A stretch of DNA of 64,000 nucleotides, from contig MU404167.1 in the NCBI GenBank assembly GCA_022695795.1, positions 62,001-126,000 of the forward strand, given 5' to 3'. The DNA comes from Biscogniauxia marginata. Its lineage: Eukaryota > Ascomycota > Sordariomycetes > Xylariales > Xylariaceae. The notes below the pieces were generated by a model. It had not been told where the DNA came from. It saw only the letters and a list, made by a program, of their open reading frames with translations, and made no database searches. Positions 22,801 through 34,500 of this stretch are shown piece by piece. The position numbers were made by a program, and so were the translations under genes. Every line of letters starts with the position of its first letter. The first letter of the stretch is position 1.

Positions 22801-25800
22801 ATCCGCACAAAACTCAAACTGAGCCGCCAGCAGCTCCCCTACAGTCCAACGCTCCGGCGTAAAGAAGACGCAGACCGGTGCATGAAGCTACTCGCCGGCA
22901 CTCTCTTCAACTTCGGTAATGTCATAAACTTCTCGGCAGTAAACAACTCTACCGGGGACCTGAAACCCGTCCACGACCTTCCCCCTTACCCTTGGAATTA
23001 CACCACTGGCTTGCTCTGGGCCGAACCCCGTGCTAGTATTGAACTTCGCGATCGCAAATACCTACGGCACGAGCTCTTGGGCTCGGCCCAGCTCGCCAAC
23101 GACGGCATCGTGTATAGATGGCGCAACATCCTGCAGCTCGACGAGGTGCCGTGGATCCGTGACCATAAGCTCGAGTCCCAGATTGTATTCCCCGCTACTG
23201 GATACTTGGGCATGGCAATGGAGGCCCTATCTCAGGCACGTGGCCTAGAGCCAGGGGTGGCGGCGCAGAATGCGATGTACGAGTTCCGCAACGTCAATAT
23301 CATGACGGCCTTTGTCGTGACAGAAAAGCGGGAGACGGGCGCTACTTGCCCCACGGAGCTGCATACCACGCTTGCGCAGCAGAAGCTTTCTACGGCGACT
23401 GCATCAGCGGACTGGTACGACTTCTCTATTTCGTCGTGGTCCTCGCGCGAAGCGACACAGCACTGCGTGGGTAGTATACGCCTGGATCTCCACGACGACC
23501 CTGATACGGCGATGGAATCTAGTCCTACAGTCACGGTGACCAACACGGACAATTACGAGCACTGGGCAATGACTAAATGGTACGCCAACCTTGACAAGGA
23601 GGGTCTATGTTTTGGGCCTATGTTGCAGACGCTCTCGAGTATGCAGACAGATGGCAACAAAATCCGACCGGACGCCATTTCCACTACCCGCTTGATTCAG
23701 CGATGCGGCAAATCTAAAGAAGACCGGTATCCCGGAACCTATTACGCAGTGCACCCGCTCACCATCGATGCCTGCGTTCAAGCGGCCATCATGGGCGGCA
23801 CGGGAGGAAACCTCATGGCGTTACGCGCTCACTTGCCAGTGTTCATAACGAAGTGCCGAATCCGGACGCCAGACCCGGAAACTGTGGGCTGCGATTCTAC
23901 AATTCATTCGAGGTCCCGGACCACGGGACCGGCCACGAAGCAGATCGACAGCACACTGCGCGACCGGGAGGGCAGGGCCGTAGTATGCATGGAGGAGGTC
24001 CGTCTCTCGTTGTATAGTGGCAAGGCGGCAATACTGGAGACTAGCGACGGTGCAGGCACGACGCAGCGGCATCCTTGTCTACGTGTGCGATGGAAACCGG
24101 ATATATTGCGCCTCTTTGCTGATTCGGGAGCGTGCCTATCCCGTTACATCGAGAATGCGACCGCAACGTTAGAATTAGATGGCAAGAAAGTGAATGCTAT
24201 CGTCGCTTCATTGCTCGATTTGGTTGGCCATAAGAATCCGCGGATGAGAGTGCTGGAACTCGGCGAAGAAGGAGGACATGCGGAAGGGTATCTTGAGCTG
24301 CTCGGCAAAGGCACCGCATTCCCGCGCTGTCGGTCCTGGAGTCGAGGCGAGTTTGATCTGGACGGGAAATTGTCTACTGATAACGAAACAAACGGTCCTT
24401 TTCAAGTCATCGTCATCTCAGGGGTAAGTAGGATCCGGCATCCCTCCTGTCCAGCCCAACGATATCAGTAATAGTATTGATTCTCATAATTACCAGGTTT
24501 CCGCGTCTGAAAGATACGGCAGGCGGATCAAAGACCTCACAGATGTGATCGAAAACCAAGGAGTTATTATCTGCTCCAAATCAGACGTGGCCTTGGAGAG
24601 CCTTGCCGCGACAGGTTTCACGGTTATTGATACCGGAAATGAGTCTCTGATAGCCATACGACCAGGAGACTACGTCTCGAAGCTGCGCGGAAGGGAAGCA
24701 ATGATATTGCTACATGATTCCTCATCAGAAGTGAGAGCTTTCGCCATATTCCTCGTGGAATACCTACAAAGCAAGATTGGCATGTCTCGCGTAATCATAT
24801 CCGCTCTCACCTCGCTATCTTCCCCCTTGCAATATACGGACAAGCTCGTCTGTATCTCTCTCTTGGAAATAGAAACCCCCTTTATTGCGACAATGACCCA
24901 GGAAGAAATGGATTTCCTACGTTGCATCACCGAAGTAGTAACGGACATTGTCTGGCTTACGGGCTCAAATATGCTGGGCACCAATTCCAATCCAGATACG
25001 ACGCTTGCAAGCGGCCTGTCTCGCGCCCTCATGCTGGAGAAGCCTTCTCTACGCTTTTCGGTGCTTGATATCGGGAAATATTTATTTGTGACGGGTTCAG
25101 ACACGGGCAAGCAGGCCATATGTGCAAACATATGCAGAGCGCTCGTGCCCCAACACAACAAGGACGATAAGGAATTCGTCCAGCACGACGGTCTCCTCTA
25201 CGTCAGCCGTTTTGGTGCCGACGCCGAGCTAAATATGATCTTCTCCAGCCGGCTCGAATCGGTACGGAGGCAAAATTCAAACACCACAGTAAAACTCTGC
25301 GATGCGGCGCCGGCAAAACTCGCTGTCGGCAAGGTGGGCCTCATGGATACGCTACACTTCGAGGAAGTGCGCGAGCCGCCCTCTCGGCCGCCACCGGGGT
25401 TCGTCGATATCGCCGTTAAGGCTGTGGGCATCAATGCGAAGGACGTCTATTCCCTAGCCGGGCGCGTGGAGACAAGCAACAGCGCCACAGCGCACGAGTT
25501 CGGCGGCGTAGTCGAGGTGGTCGGCAAGGGGGTCGAAAACATCGCCCATGGCGACCGGGTGCTGGTTATGGCACCGAACTACTTCGGTACGACCATCCGC
25601 GTACCTTCGTGGTCAGTACAAAAGCTACTACCCGGTGAAGATTTTGCCAAGATGGTCACCATGCCCGTTGCTTATATAACGGCCCTATACGCGCTACTAG
25701 ATCGGGCCAACCTCAGGGCAGGCGAGACTATACTCATCCACGTCGGTGCAGGTGCTTTCGGCACGGCGGCGATAAAAGTTGCGCAGCGAATAGGTGCTAT

Positions 25801-27816
25801 CGTGTATACAACGGTAGGATCATCCACGAAGCGGGACTTCATCGTGGGGTTAGGCGTGCCCGAGTCGCACATCTTCCAGTCGCGTAACGCGTCATTCGCG
25901 AAAGGCGTAAAACAGGCGACAAGAGGCCGCGGCGTCGACGTTATTATCAACTCCTTAGTGGGGGATCTGATGCATGATAGCTGGCGATGTATCGCCGAGT
26001 TTGGGCGCTTTGTTGAAGTTGGTAAGCGAGAGCTCGTCGATGCGGGTAAGCTGGATATGCGTATTTTTTTGCGTAACACGACCTTCACGGCCTTTGACAT
26101 CAGCAGTCTATTCTTTCATGAAGATGCTTACTATCGGAACATCTTAGCTAAGTAAATCCCCCTTAGTCACCCTTTATTATCCAACGACCTAACCGGAGTC
26201 ACGAATATTGTGCCCCTTACTGCACTACTTTCTCAGTAGAGGCATACTGACGTGCCTGTAGACGATTCAAAGAAGTACTCGAATTATATCGCTCAAAGCA
26301 GATCGAGCCCTTACCACTTACGGTCTACGATGCGGCCAACATCTCGCAGGCATACCGTTATTTCTCGGCCCAAGGCCGAGTAGGTAAGGTCGTCGTCACA
26401 ATGCAAAACCCTAACAGCCAGGTTCCAGTACGTACTTTCAAACTTCACAAATATTCAACCAGCGTTTCCTATCGATTCATCCCTCTAAAACAACACTGAG
26501 CTGAAAGAACAAGGACTGACACGAAACGACAGGTCAAGCCTTCGAGATACAAAACCATCCTAGATCCTACCAAAGTATATCTTTTAGTGGGCTGTCTTGG
26601 TGGTCTAGGCCGCAGCTTGAGCCACTGGATGATAGCTCGGGGAGCGCGGAAATTCGTCTTTCTTGGGCGATCCGGCTGCGATAAGCCAAGCGCAAAGAGT
26701 CTAGTCTTGAACATGGAGAGCAGAGGAGCGGATATAATAGTTAAGGTCATCCGCGGCAATGTTTTGAATGCGGCAGATGTCACGGCCGCCGTCGAGGCTT
26801 GCCAGAACATCGGCGCCATTGGCGGAGTCGTGCAAGCCGCTATGGGCCTGCACGAGGCCCTATTCCAGCGTATGTCGAACACAGCCTGGCATACAGGCAT
26901 CCAGCCGAAGTGGGCAGGGACCTGGAATCTCCATAATGCGCTCGCAGTCGACGGCGGGGATCAGAAACTCGACTTCTTCCTCTTAACGTCGTCGGTATCA
27001 GGAAGCGTTGGCACGGCGACCGAAAGTAACTACTGTGCCGCTAACTGCTTTCTTGACGCCTTTGCGAGATGGCGACGCCAGCAGGGAAAGCCGGCGGTGT
27101 CGATCGGTTTAGGCATGATATCCGAGGTGGGATACCTACATGAGAACCCCGAGATTGAAGCCCTCCTGCTCCGAAAGGGGATTCAGCCGTTAAGCGAGGA
27201 CGAATTCCTGCAGGTCGTCGACCTTGGTATCACTGAGGATATCCAGTTCGCAGCTAATGTCCACGGTAGCGTAGGGCAGCCGGACGCAGGAGAATGGTTC
27301 TCAAAGGGCGTTGCGGCCGCACACATACTCACCGGCTTCGAACCCTTTAGGCTGCGTGAGCTGATGTCCCGCGGCTTCGAGGTCGACAACGGAACGCTAC
27401 ATGATCCCCGTGCTCTGATACTGGCAGCGGCATTGACTGCAGACCAGGAACTTGGCGATGCAGCTCAAGTGAACTCCCTTCCCGGAGGAGGTGTAGTCAG
27501 CACTCCCTGGCTCAAACCCCTTTCGACCACGGTGGTATCTTCGCTCCTAACCGAGGCAGACGCAGGGTCGCTACAAGAAGCAGTGCTCCGGCTGGTCAGA
27601 AAGCGCTTCTCGAGTCTTGTACTGATTAGACTGGACCAGATTGACAATCGTAAGGCGTTGGCACACTTTGGTATGGATAGCATGATTGCAGCAGACTTCC
27701 GTACCTGGTTCTGGAATACCTTCAAGGTGGACATTCCATTCCTAGATCTCCTAAGTCCTGTAAAGAATCTTGAGGATCTTGCTGCGGCTGTGGAAGGGAA
27801 ACTCACGGCGGGTTAA
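19836..27816 (+). CDS. Highly reducing type I polyketide synthase (KS-AT-DH-psiMT-ER-KR-ACP)
   Basis: Iterative megasynthase, 2481 residues, that would build a reduced polyketide from malonyl-CoA. Eight exons: 19836-20070, 20136-20601, 20657-20965, 21035-21369, 21428-24423, 24497-26151, 26262-26427 and 26533-27816. KS (about 72-500) has DTACSSS with Cys241, His376 in HGTGT and His414 in GHSEAASG. AT (about 600-920) has GHSSG with Ser694. DH (about 995-1290) has His1028 in DHKLESQIVFP, where the usual Gly is Ser, and Asp1229 in HPLTIDACVQ. A shrunken methyltransferase remnant (about 1385-1450) reads VLELGEEGG in place of a SAM-binding LEIGAGTGG. ER (about 1730-2045) has HVGAGAFGTAA, KR (about 2068-2245) has LVGCLGGLG and a SNYCAANC active-site region, and ACP has Ser2437 in FGMDSM. 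The protein ends about 40 residues later, so there is no thioesterase or reductase; release must be in trans. Neighbours are two SDRs and a cupin. The third intron's donor, GTTGGT, is non-consensus. Confidence 0.96.
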
Positions 27817-29008
27817 AAAGTCTCCTTGATTATGGTTCTCCCCAGTATGCCACAAGGCGATAGGAACTAGAAGCTTCAGTAGGGATGATAATAGCTTTTG
27901 AGTCGGATTCTAGGGGCTTTCTGTTTGGGGTATTCTTCTCCCACGCTACTACATAGCCTTCGTATATGCCGTTACTACTAATCCCAATACCTTGTCGGTA
28001 ACATTAAGTCCATACACATGGGCGATGGCTCTTCCGCAAGCCCTCTTTAATCGGGCACCCGAATATCTCTAGGTTTTTATTCATTGTGTCTCAAATATGT
28101 TGAATGAACAGTTGTAAGGGATGCGAACCCCTTCAAAGACAACCAGCACCTTTTAATCTAAGATGCCCTAGGTCAAGAGGAAGATTGATTAGTATAGATT
28201 ATTTATAGAATAACCAGATGTGTTTGTAGGCCACGTATATTTCTAATTTCCATGAGTTTTCTCATCGTATCTGAAACTAGAATTTGGCCTGTGGAAAATT
28301 GTAGTCAACAATGTAAATCTCCATGAACTGGTGTAACTTTAATATCTATATTTTGCAGTTTGTCCCTTTCATGGGAACTTGTGTTTAATCACGATAGATG
28401 GGGTCATAGCTGAATATCTAGATAAAAATGTCGTTGTAATATTTTATATACTTGCCATAGGCACTCAGTACGTATTCTCTCCCATGAATCAAAAGTTGCA
28501 GGGTGAAAAACTACGTGGAAACTACAAGCAGTTAATGCCATCGTAATACATGCCTTGAGTTGCATATTTATACCTTCCTAAATCATTGAGTACCGTAGCA
28601 GATGGTAACGCTACGATTCAAGCACTTGCTTGAGTATATGGCTTTCATTGTTCACTAAGAATCATCTTGTCCCTTCTCAAGTTTCTGGCATCTGTGTGTG
28701 AAATAACACGAAACAACGACTTCAAGGGTCGGCTATCTTTGTAAGTATCTTATTATTCCAGCTTACGACTGTTGAAATGGGATGAAGATATGAGGATAAG
28801 ATCAAGCGTATTAGTTTAAGGTGAGTCTAGGTAGGTGGGCGAAGCCCACCCATATATATAGATACAGGAAATCGGGGGTCGTATACCCCATATTTCAACA
28901 AAGACGGGATATAGAAATAGTCCTAGGAAACTTGCTGTATTGATTTTAGTACTAGATTTATTGACTAATGACTAGTAATTATTCATATTTTCGATGAGCG
29001 TTGATACC
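27817..29008. other. Intergenic between convergent PKS and GH92
   Basis: The two genes are convergent and this holds both 3' ends. No gene was recognised; composition is AT-moderate. A small inverted repeat around GTGGGCGAAGCCCACCC lies at about 28836-28852 (GTGGGC, GAA, GCCCAC). Confidence 0.5.
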
Positions 29009-31546
29009 TCATAGGTCGCCCTCCTCACCCCAGATTGTGGGTGTATCACTCATCTCAAACTCAATCGATCGTGCATTGACGATATCTCCATGACGAATGA
29101 CGGGTAGAACGATAGTCCTCCCATCAATCTTTAGTCCCTTCACATACGGCATTGTCGGAGCCCCCGGCGCGGTAATCACCAACGTCTTCTCGCCGCCCCC
29201 AGCAGAATCGACTTCGCCCCCCGTCGCGACCCCGGCGGGTAACCTCAGGGTGACCTTCTCGAAGAACGGCGACCCCACGATATATTCATCCGTGGCCGGG
29301 TTGACGGGGTAGAACCCGAGCGCCGAGAACACGTACCACGCGCTCATCTGGCCCAGGTCCTCGTTCCCGCTCAGGCCCGAGGGGGTCGCGTTGTAGTTCT
29401 TGGAGGCGAGGCCCCGGATCCGCTCCGCGGCCGCGCTCGGGTGCCCGATCATGGAATATATGTACGGCACGTGGTGCGACGGCTCGTTCCCGTGCCAGTT
29501 GTGCCCGCCGTCGAAATGCTCGTCCAGCTTGGCTTTCAGGCCGTCGCGGCCGTCCGGGAACAGCGCCGCTAGCCCGTGCACGTCGTGCACCACGTCGAAC
29601 GTGTACACCCACTTGTCGCCCTCGGTCCACCCCCAGGTGTCGTCTCGCACCCACGAGCCGTTGGCGTTGCGCGCCTGCATGAACTGGGTCTCGGCGTTCC
29701 ACAGCTTGACGTAGTTCTTCGCGCGCTTGTCGAGGGCGTCCGCGGCGTCCTCCTCGCCTACGGCCCGAGCGATGATTGCGCATGCGGCGTCGTTGAAGGC
29801 ATAGTCGAGAGTGCGGGAGGCTGACTCTGACCAGCCGTCGTTGTCGACCCAGCCGTGATCAATATAGCTAGTCAGGCCGGCTCGGGCCTCGTGCGGCGTG
29901 TCGGGCTCGCGGTCGTAGTACAACAGTTCTGTGTCGTTCTCCGGCGGCTCGTAGGCGTCTTTGCGGACGGCCGACCATGCATGCCGGAGGTCGAAGGAAC
30001 GGAAGCCACGGGAAAGCGCGTTGGCAAGGACAGCGTCGGCATTCGTGGCAATCATAATGTTCGTCTCAACCATGTTGGCCCAGATCGGCAGCCGCCCGGA
30101 CCAATCAAATATCTGTAGGAGGGAGCGCATCATACTGTTCACGCGTTCGGGTGCGAAGAGCGTGAGCAGCGAGTGTTCAGCACGGTAGGTGTCCCAGATG
30201 GACCAGGATTGGTAGTACGAGTCATTACTCTCGTGAACGCTATCGGTATAGCCACTGTAAAATGTACGCAAGCTGTTTGGATCGCTGCTGGTAGGCTCAG
30301 AGAAATCGCTGGGGTACTGCAGAGCGTGAAAGAGTCCAGTGTACCAGATCGTACGAGGGTCATGCTGCTCGTCGACAGAGCCCACGCCTTCAATAGTTAC
30401 CCTCCCGAGCTTCTCCAGCCAAGAAGCTTTCGCGTTCCCGACAGTCTTTTCGAAAGCGGTTCCATCGGGGACCTCAATGTCAAGATTATTCCGTGCCTGC
30501 TCAATGCTGACAAATGATACTCCAGTACGGACCTCGACTCGTGTAGTGCTAGCTGGAAATCGCACATAGGCACCAAGGGCCTCCCCGGAAGCGCGCTCTA
30601 TATTCTCAGAAACCTGTTGACCGCTCGTTGTCCCATACGATATAAATGGTTCTGAGAATCGAGACACAAAATAACTCCTGAAAGATGGCGCCTTGTCGGG
30701 GCCAAGGCGATAGTCCTGGCGTTGCGGGTTGCTACCCGAGATCTCTCGATTTAGGGGGTCAATTTGTACATGGCCTGTCCAATTCTGGCGGGTTGCCTGT
30801 ATAAGAACGTAAGGCTCTTGATCCCCGTCTGCTGTAGAAGAGGATATGCTCTTATACTCAAAACGCAAATGGCTAGTGTGCGCGAGCGCACTCATTGCAA
30901 CTCGGATCGAACGAGCGTAGTCACCTATATCATTCGTCCTTTTCCTGATTCGCCCGTTTGTGCCATCGCGCACAGCATCTGGGACTGTGCCGGCGCCTCC
31001 CGGGACTGGTCCTTCCCCAGCAGCGGCCTCCGTAAGGTCCCAGTTGTGCTCGCCACTTGTGTCCGCGTGGAGCAGTACTTCGTAGACGTAGGGGGTGCTA
31101 ACTTCGTCTTCCTTCCGAAACGAGAGGCCGCGCTGCTCGAAGGCCGGCTTTATTTCGCGGCTCCAGCCAGGGGTGAGCACCACCTGGCCCATCTCGCCCA
31201 TCCAGATGGCAGGCTGGTGTGTGGCTTGGAAGCCGTGTATGAAGGCGTCCGCGTCGTGGTAGGGCACTTGCGAGATGTAGTTCTCGCGGGTTTGCGCCGT
31301 CCACCGCGTCATCCCGAAGGGCGCAGAAACCGACGGGATCATGCCGCCATTGTCATCGGGCGAAGCACCGTACGTTCCGATCCGAGGATTCACGTACTCA
31401 AGCACGCCGGAGTTCGCGTGGTAGCCTAGTCCGTTTTCCTGCCCGGGAGCGATCTTCACCGTTCCGCTAGGTAGAGCGGAGGTATAAGACGGCCAGAAGC
31501 CGACGCCCAGCCATATTATCGTGAAACGCATTCTCGAACGGATCAT
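29009..31546 (-). CDS. Secreted GH92 alpha-1,2-mannosidase
   Basis: Calcium-dependent exo-alpha-mannosidase of glycoside hydrolase family 92, 845 residues in one exon, predicted to be secreted and to trim alpha-mannosyl chains of glycoproteins or cell walls. A hydrophobic segment at about residues 8-24 ending TSALP looks like a signal peptide. The N-terminal beta-sandwich begins with VNPRIGTYG and the SVSAPFGMTRWTAQ motif, includes IHGFQATHQPAIWMGEMGQV, and the (alpha/alpha)6 domain carries YQSWSIWDTYRAEHSL, GNEPSHHVPYIY (His691-692) and SGNEDLGQMSAWYVFSALGFYPVNP (Gly727-Asn728-Glu729), the family's catalytic landmarks. Length is typical of the family. Of two close ATGs the first is used; the second is five codons later. 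GC content rises clearly in the 3' half of the gene, which creates long antisense frames that are not genes. It is adjacent to the PKS cluster but functionally unrelated to it. Confidence 0.96.
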   Translation of the reverse strand: MIRSRMRFTIIWLGVGFWPSYTSALPSGTVKIAPGQENGLGYHANSGVLEYVNPRIGTYGASPDDNGGMIPSVSAPFGMTRWTAQTRENYISQVPYHDADAFIHGFQATHQPAIWMGEMGQVVLTPGWSREIKPAFEQRGLSFRKEDEVSTPYVYEVLLHADTSGEHNWDLTEAAAGEGPVPGGAGTVPDAVRDGTNGRIRKRTNDIGDYARSIRVAMSALAHTSHLRFEYKSISSSTADGDQEPYVLIQATRQNWTGHVQIDPLNREISGSNPQRQDYRLGPDKAPSFRSYFVSRFSEPFISYGTTSGQQVSENIERASGEALGAYVRFPASTTRVEVRTGVSFVSIEQARNNLDIEVPDGTAFEKTVGNAKASWLEKLGRVTIEGVGSVDEQHDPRTIWYTGLFHALQYPSDFSEPTSSDPNSLRTFYSGYTDSVHESNDSYYQSWSIWDTYRAEHSLLTLFAPERVNSMMRSLLQIFDWSGRLPIWANMVETNIMIATNADAVLANALSRGFRSFDLRHAWSAVRKDAYEPPENDTELLYYDREPDTPHEARAGLTSYIDHGWVDNDGWSESASRTLDYAFNDAACAIIARAVGEEDAADALDKRAKNYVKLWNAETQFMQARNANGSWVRDDTWGWTEGDKWVYTFDVVHDVHGLAALFPDGRDGLKAKLDEHFDGGHNWHGNEPSHHVPYIYSMIGHPSAAAERIRGLASKNYNATPSGLSGNEDLGQMSAWYVFSALGFYPVNPATDEYIVGSPFFEKVTLRLPAGVATGGEVDSAGGGEKTLVITAPGAPTMPYVKGLKIDGRTIVLPVIRHGDIVNARSIEFEMSDTPTIWGEEGDL

Positions 31547-34500
31547 CTACAAATTCACAAAGGAGAAATACAGTGGCGATTCGAGCTGAAGCCCTCCTCT
31601 ATGGCTTACACAGCTAAAGTTCTCCGAAATCCGTCATTCATGATATAGTAGTATCCCACGCTGTCCGCGAAGAGATGGTAATAGAAAGCCCCGCTTGTGA
31701 TGCTACCCCGGCTGTCATGACTCGCCAGGTTCTCAAGTTCTAGCGTTCTCCTTATTGCCGATCTACCCCATGCTTGGGTAACTAAAGTCAGAATGTTGCG
31801 GGGAGATTCTGGCTCGGAATTTATGTGCTTAGTCCGGAGTGGAATTACGATATTTCTAGGTAGGCTCTAGCGAACTCATAGTTACTATTGTGCATGAGTG
31901 AAATCGAAAGTGATTTATTTGAATGATTGGAACTTTCAGGCCATACTTAATACCCTGAAGTTACAGCTAAAGACTCACAACATGCCATAAAAAGGCTAGT
32001 CCTCCGCGTTTTCCTACTCTTCTTCGTTCGTACACTCTTAGATAGCTCATCTAATCCCTGTCGGTTCATCATCAACTACCATCTAATTCATTAGTATCAT
32101 GTCCTAAACTGTCACAAAGATTAAAGCTGTAAGTGCAGTATTCGGTAGATAAGATGTTGGCATACAGTCAGCCAATTAGGTATCTATCTCGAGACAAATT
32201 TGACGGCCCAACTATACATTAAGCATAACCAACCCACCGATTTGAAGCAGAAGAAAGCGCAATGTAGATCGAGTTCAGACAAAACAAAAGGTAGGAAGGT
32301 GGGTAGGCAAATCACCTATCCATTCTCTTGTTGCCTTGATCCCGGGTGTCTGTGTCAACAACTTTGACAGTGTTGGCGCTTGGGATGGCTGTTGTAACGT
32401 CGAGCTAGAGCGTCGCGACGTTACGTAGCGACGTGAACTTTGGAGGTATCTTGTACAAGTCTCGCGCTGTTGCGAAGACCTGGTGGCCTTTCTTTACGAG
32501 CAGGGCTAATATTTGTATGGCTGCAGTCTAAATCTTCGTCCAAGAGTCCATGAAGAATATGATATATTCTCTGCAAGCCCCTACCCCGATCGTGTGTCTT
32601 GGTATGTACACCCCATCGATCACGGATATAACCCCTGAAAGCGAGAGTAAATACGTCCTAGGTAGATGACAACTGTGATGTCCGTATCCCAGAGCCCATA
32701 AAGAAGCTGGCTGGTTCTTCCTATTATTAAGATTTTGATAAATGTTATATACTAAACTTAGGTGACCATAATGATTTTCTTAATATCATAAGTGCCGTTT
32801 AGAAAATAGTAATGCATAGCAATATAATCTCTATACACTCTGTGAATACCTTGAATCGCAGTCATACGAATAATGAGAGGTGTTTAAGTAGGTATAATGT
32901 GTTATTTATAAATACATATACACGTAGCATGTTAGCCTTGCGTATAATATGTAGTCTTGGAAACCTTTAAAGTCGTGCGATGGTAAGGTAGCATCCATCC
33001 CTTAATTACTCTGCATCACTTTGACTAAGTTTCTATAATATAATTCGTGATGCATCACTAAAAACCGAGACTATCTTGCTATGCTACACATTAAGCCCTT
33101 TACACTTACTACCTTGATTACCTGCAAGGTAGGTAGCTAATATCCGAAACCAGCAAAAAGAAATAAGGACTAATATGTTCATATGATAGACATGATAGGT
33201 GGTAACGATGCATTGTACTAGAAGCCTTACGAGTGGGCAGAAAGGGGTCGCCTAGGTGATCCAGATAGGTGGTAAAGTCGGGACAGATAAAGGCTTATAT
33301 ATCTAAATTGAGAACCATCTCCCAACGAGTTGGCCAAGTGGACGAAAGCAATCCATGGGTCTGGGGGGATGAGTAGAAGGAAAGTCCACCTCAATGGTCT
33401 GGTGGGGGAGGCCATTGAAACCCCAGGTACCGGAGCATGCCTTGCCAACTTTTTTCGTCATTTTTTGTTGCCCTCGGTAGGTCATCTGTTCGATCCAGCC
33501 CTGTGCACCATTTTCATATACAATCGTCCTATTATTACTAAACGCCACGAACTACAACGAGATTAAACCTTCTTTAAATAAGGAATTGCTAGTTCCCTGG
33601 CTTTTTATTTATTTTTATTTGTATTCAAGATGCTAATTTCGGGTTTCTTTCATTCTAGGATCCTACTCATAAAGGACTTGTCTGTGAGCTGGACTATGGG
33701 CCGATTCGAGGGTCTATCGTGATAAAAATATTTATGATGATCGGTTATATTACAACCACGTGCGACATCAATATCATTTCAAGTAGAGGTGATGTATCCA
33801 CGGGCGTACCATGCATAAGCACTGCTTGATACCAACGTAATTATTTACTTCTTGCGTGACTGGTCGAAGACTTTTCGGTCATCCCCCCTGATTCACGTAG
33901 GCAGAGGTGAATACTCATCCAGTGGCATCATCTTTATACCAATGTGTCTAAAAGCCAGGTGAAACTATGTCCATGACATCTCTGAGAAGCATCAGGAAAC
34001 TTTCCAACTTACTAGTTTATCTTTCGTACCCCGAGAGCAGTCACTGGGTATCTAGAGAATTTTGCTCATACGCGGGGCTTCATTAATTGCTATTAAAACC
34101 ACTCTTGTGATATTAGTCTGGTGCTGGCCTGTTTTATTCCGTAAGGAGTTCGTTCAGTCGTCACTACCTGGCGCAGATTGACTGGTTGGCTTAAGATGGT
34201 GACGCGATGGCTTTTGATGTATCCCAGTATAACATGCCAAGACACGCCGGCGGCTACGTTGCCTCCAGACGCTGCATATAAACAAATCAGAGCCAATGGG
34301 GGCGAACCTATCAGTGTGAAGGTGGCTTGCCACATTCGGTGGTCGCAAGGAGAAGGTTGTAGATATATACCTAGGTACTTAGTATATGTTATTGCGAGTC
34401 CAGAGGAGACTGTCTATCTTTAATCTAGCGATAGGTAAAAGATAAATGCCATATAGCTATGACATCGAAAATTGATGTGCTCGTTGATGCTCCACGTCAT

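Noticed and set aside
29286..29783. 165-codon frame on the same strand as GH92 in another phase
   Set aside because: An Arg/Gly-rich shadow of the GH92 catalytic domain created by high GC.
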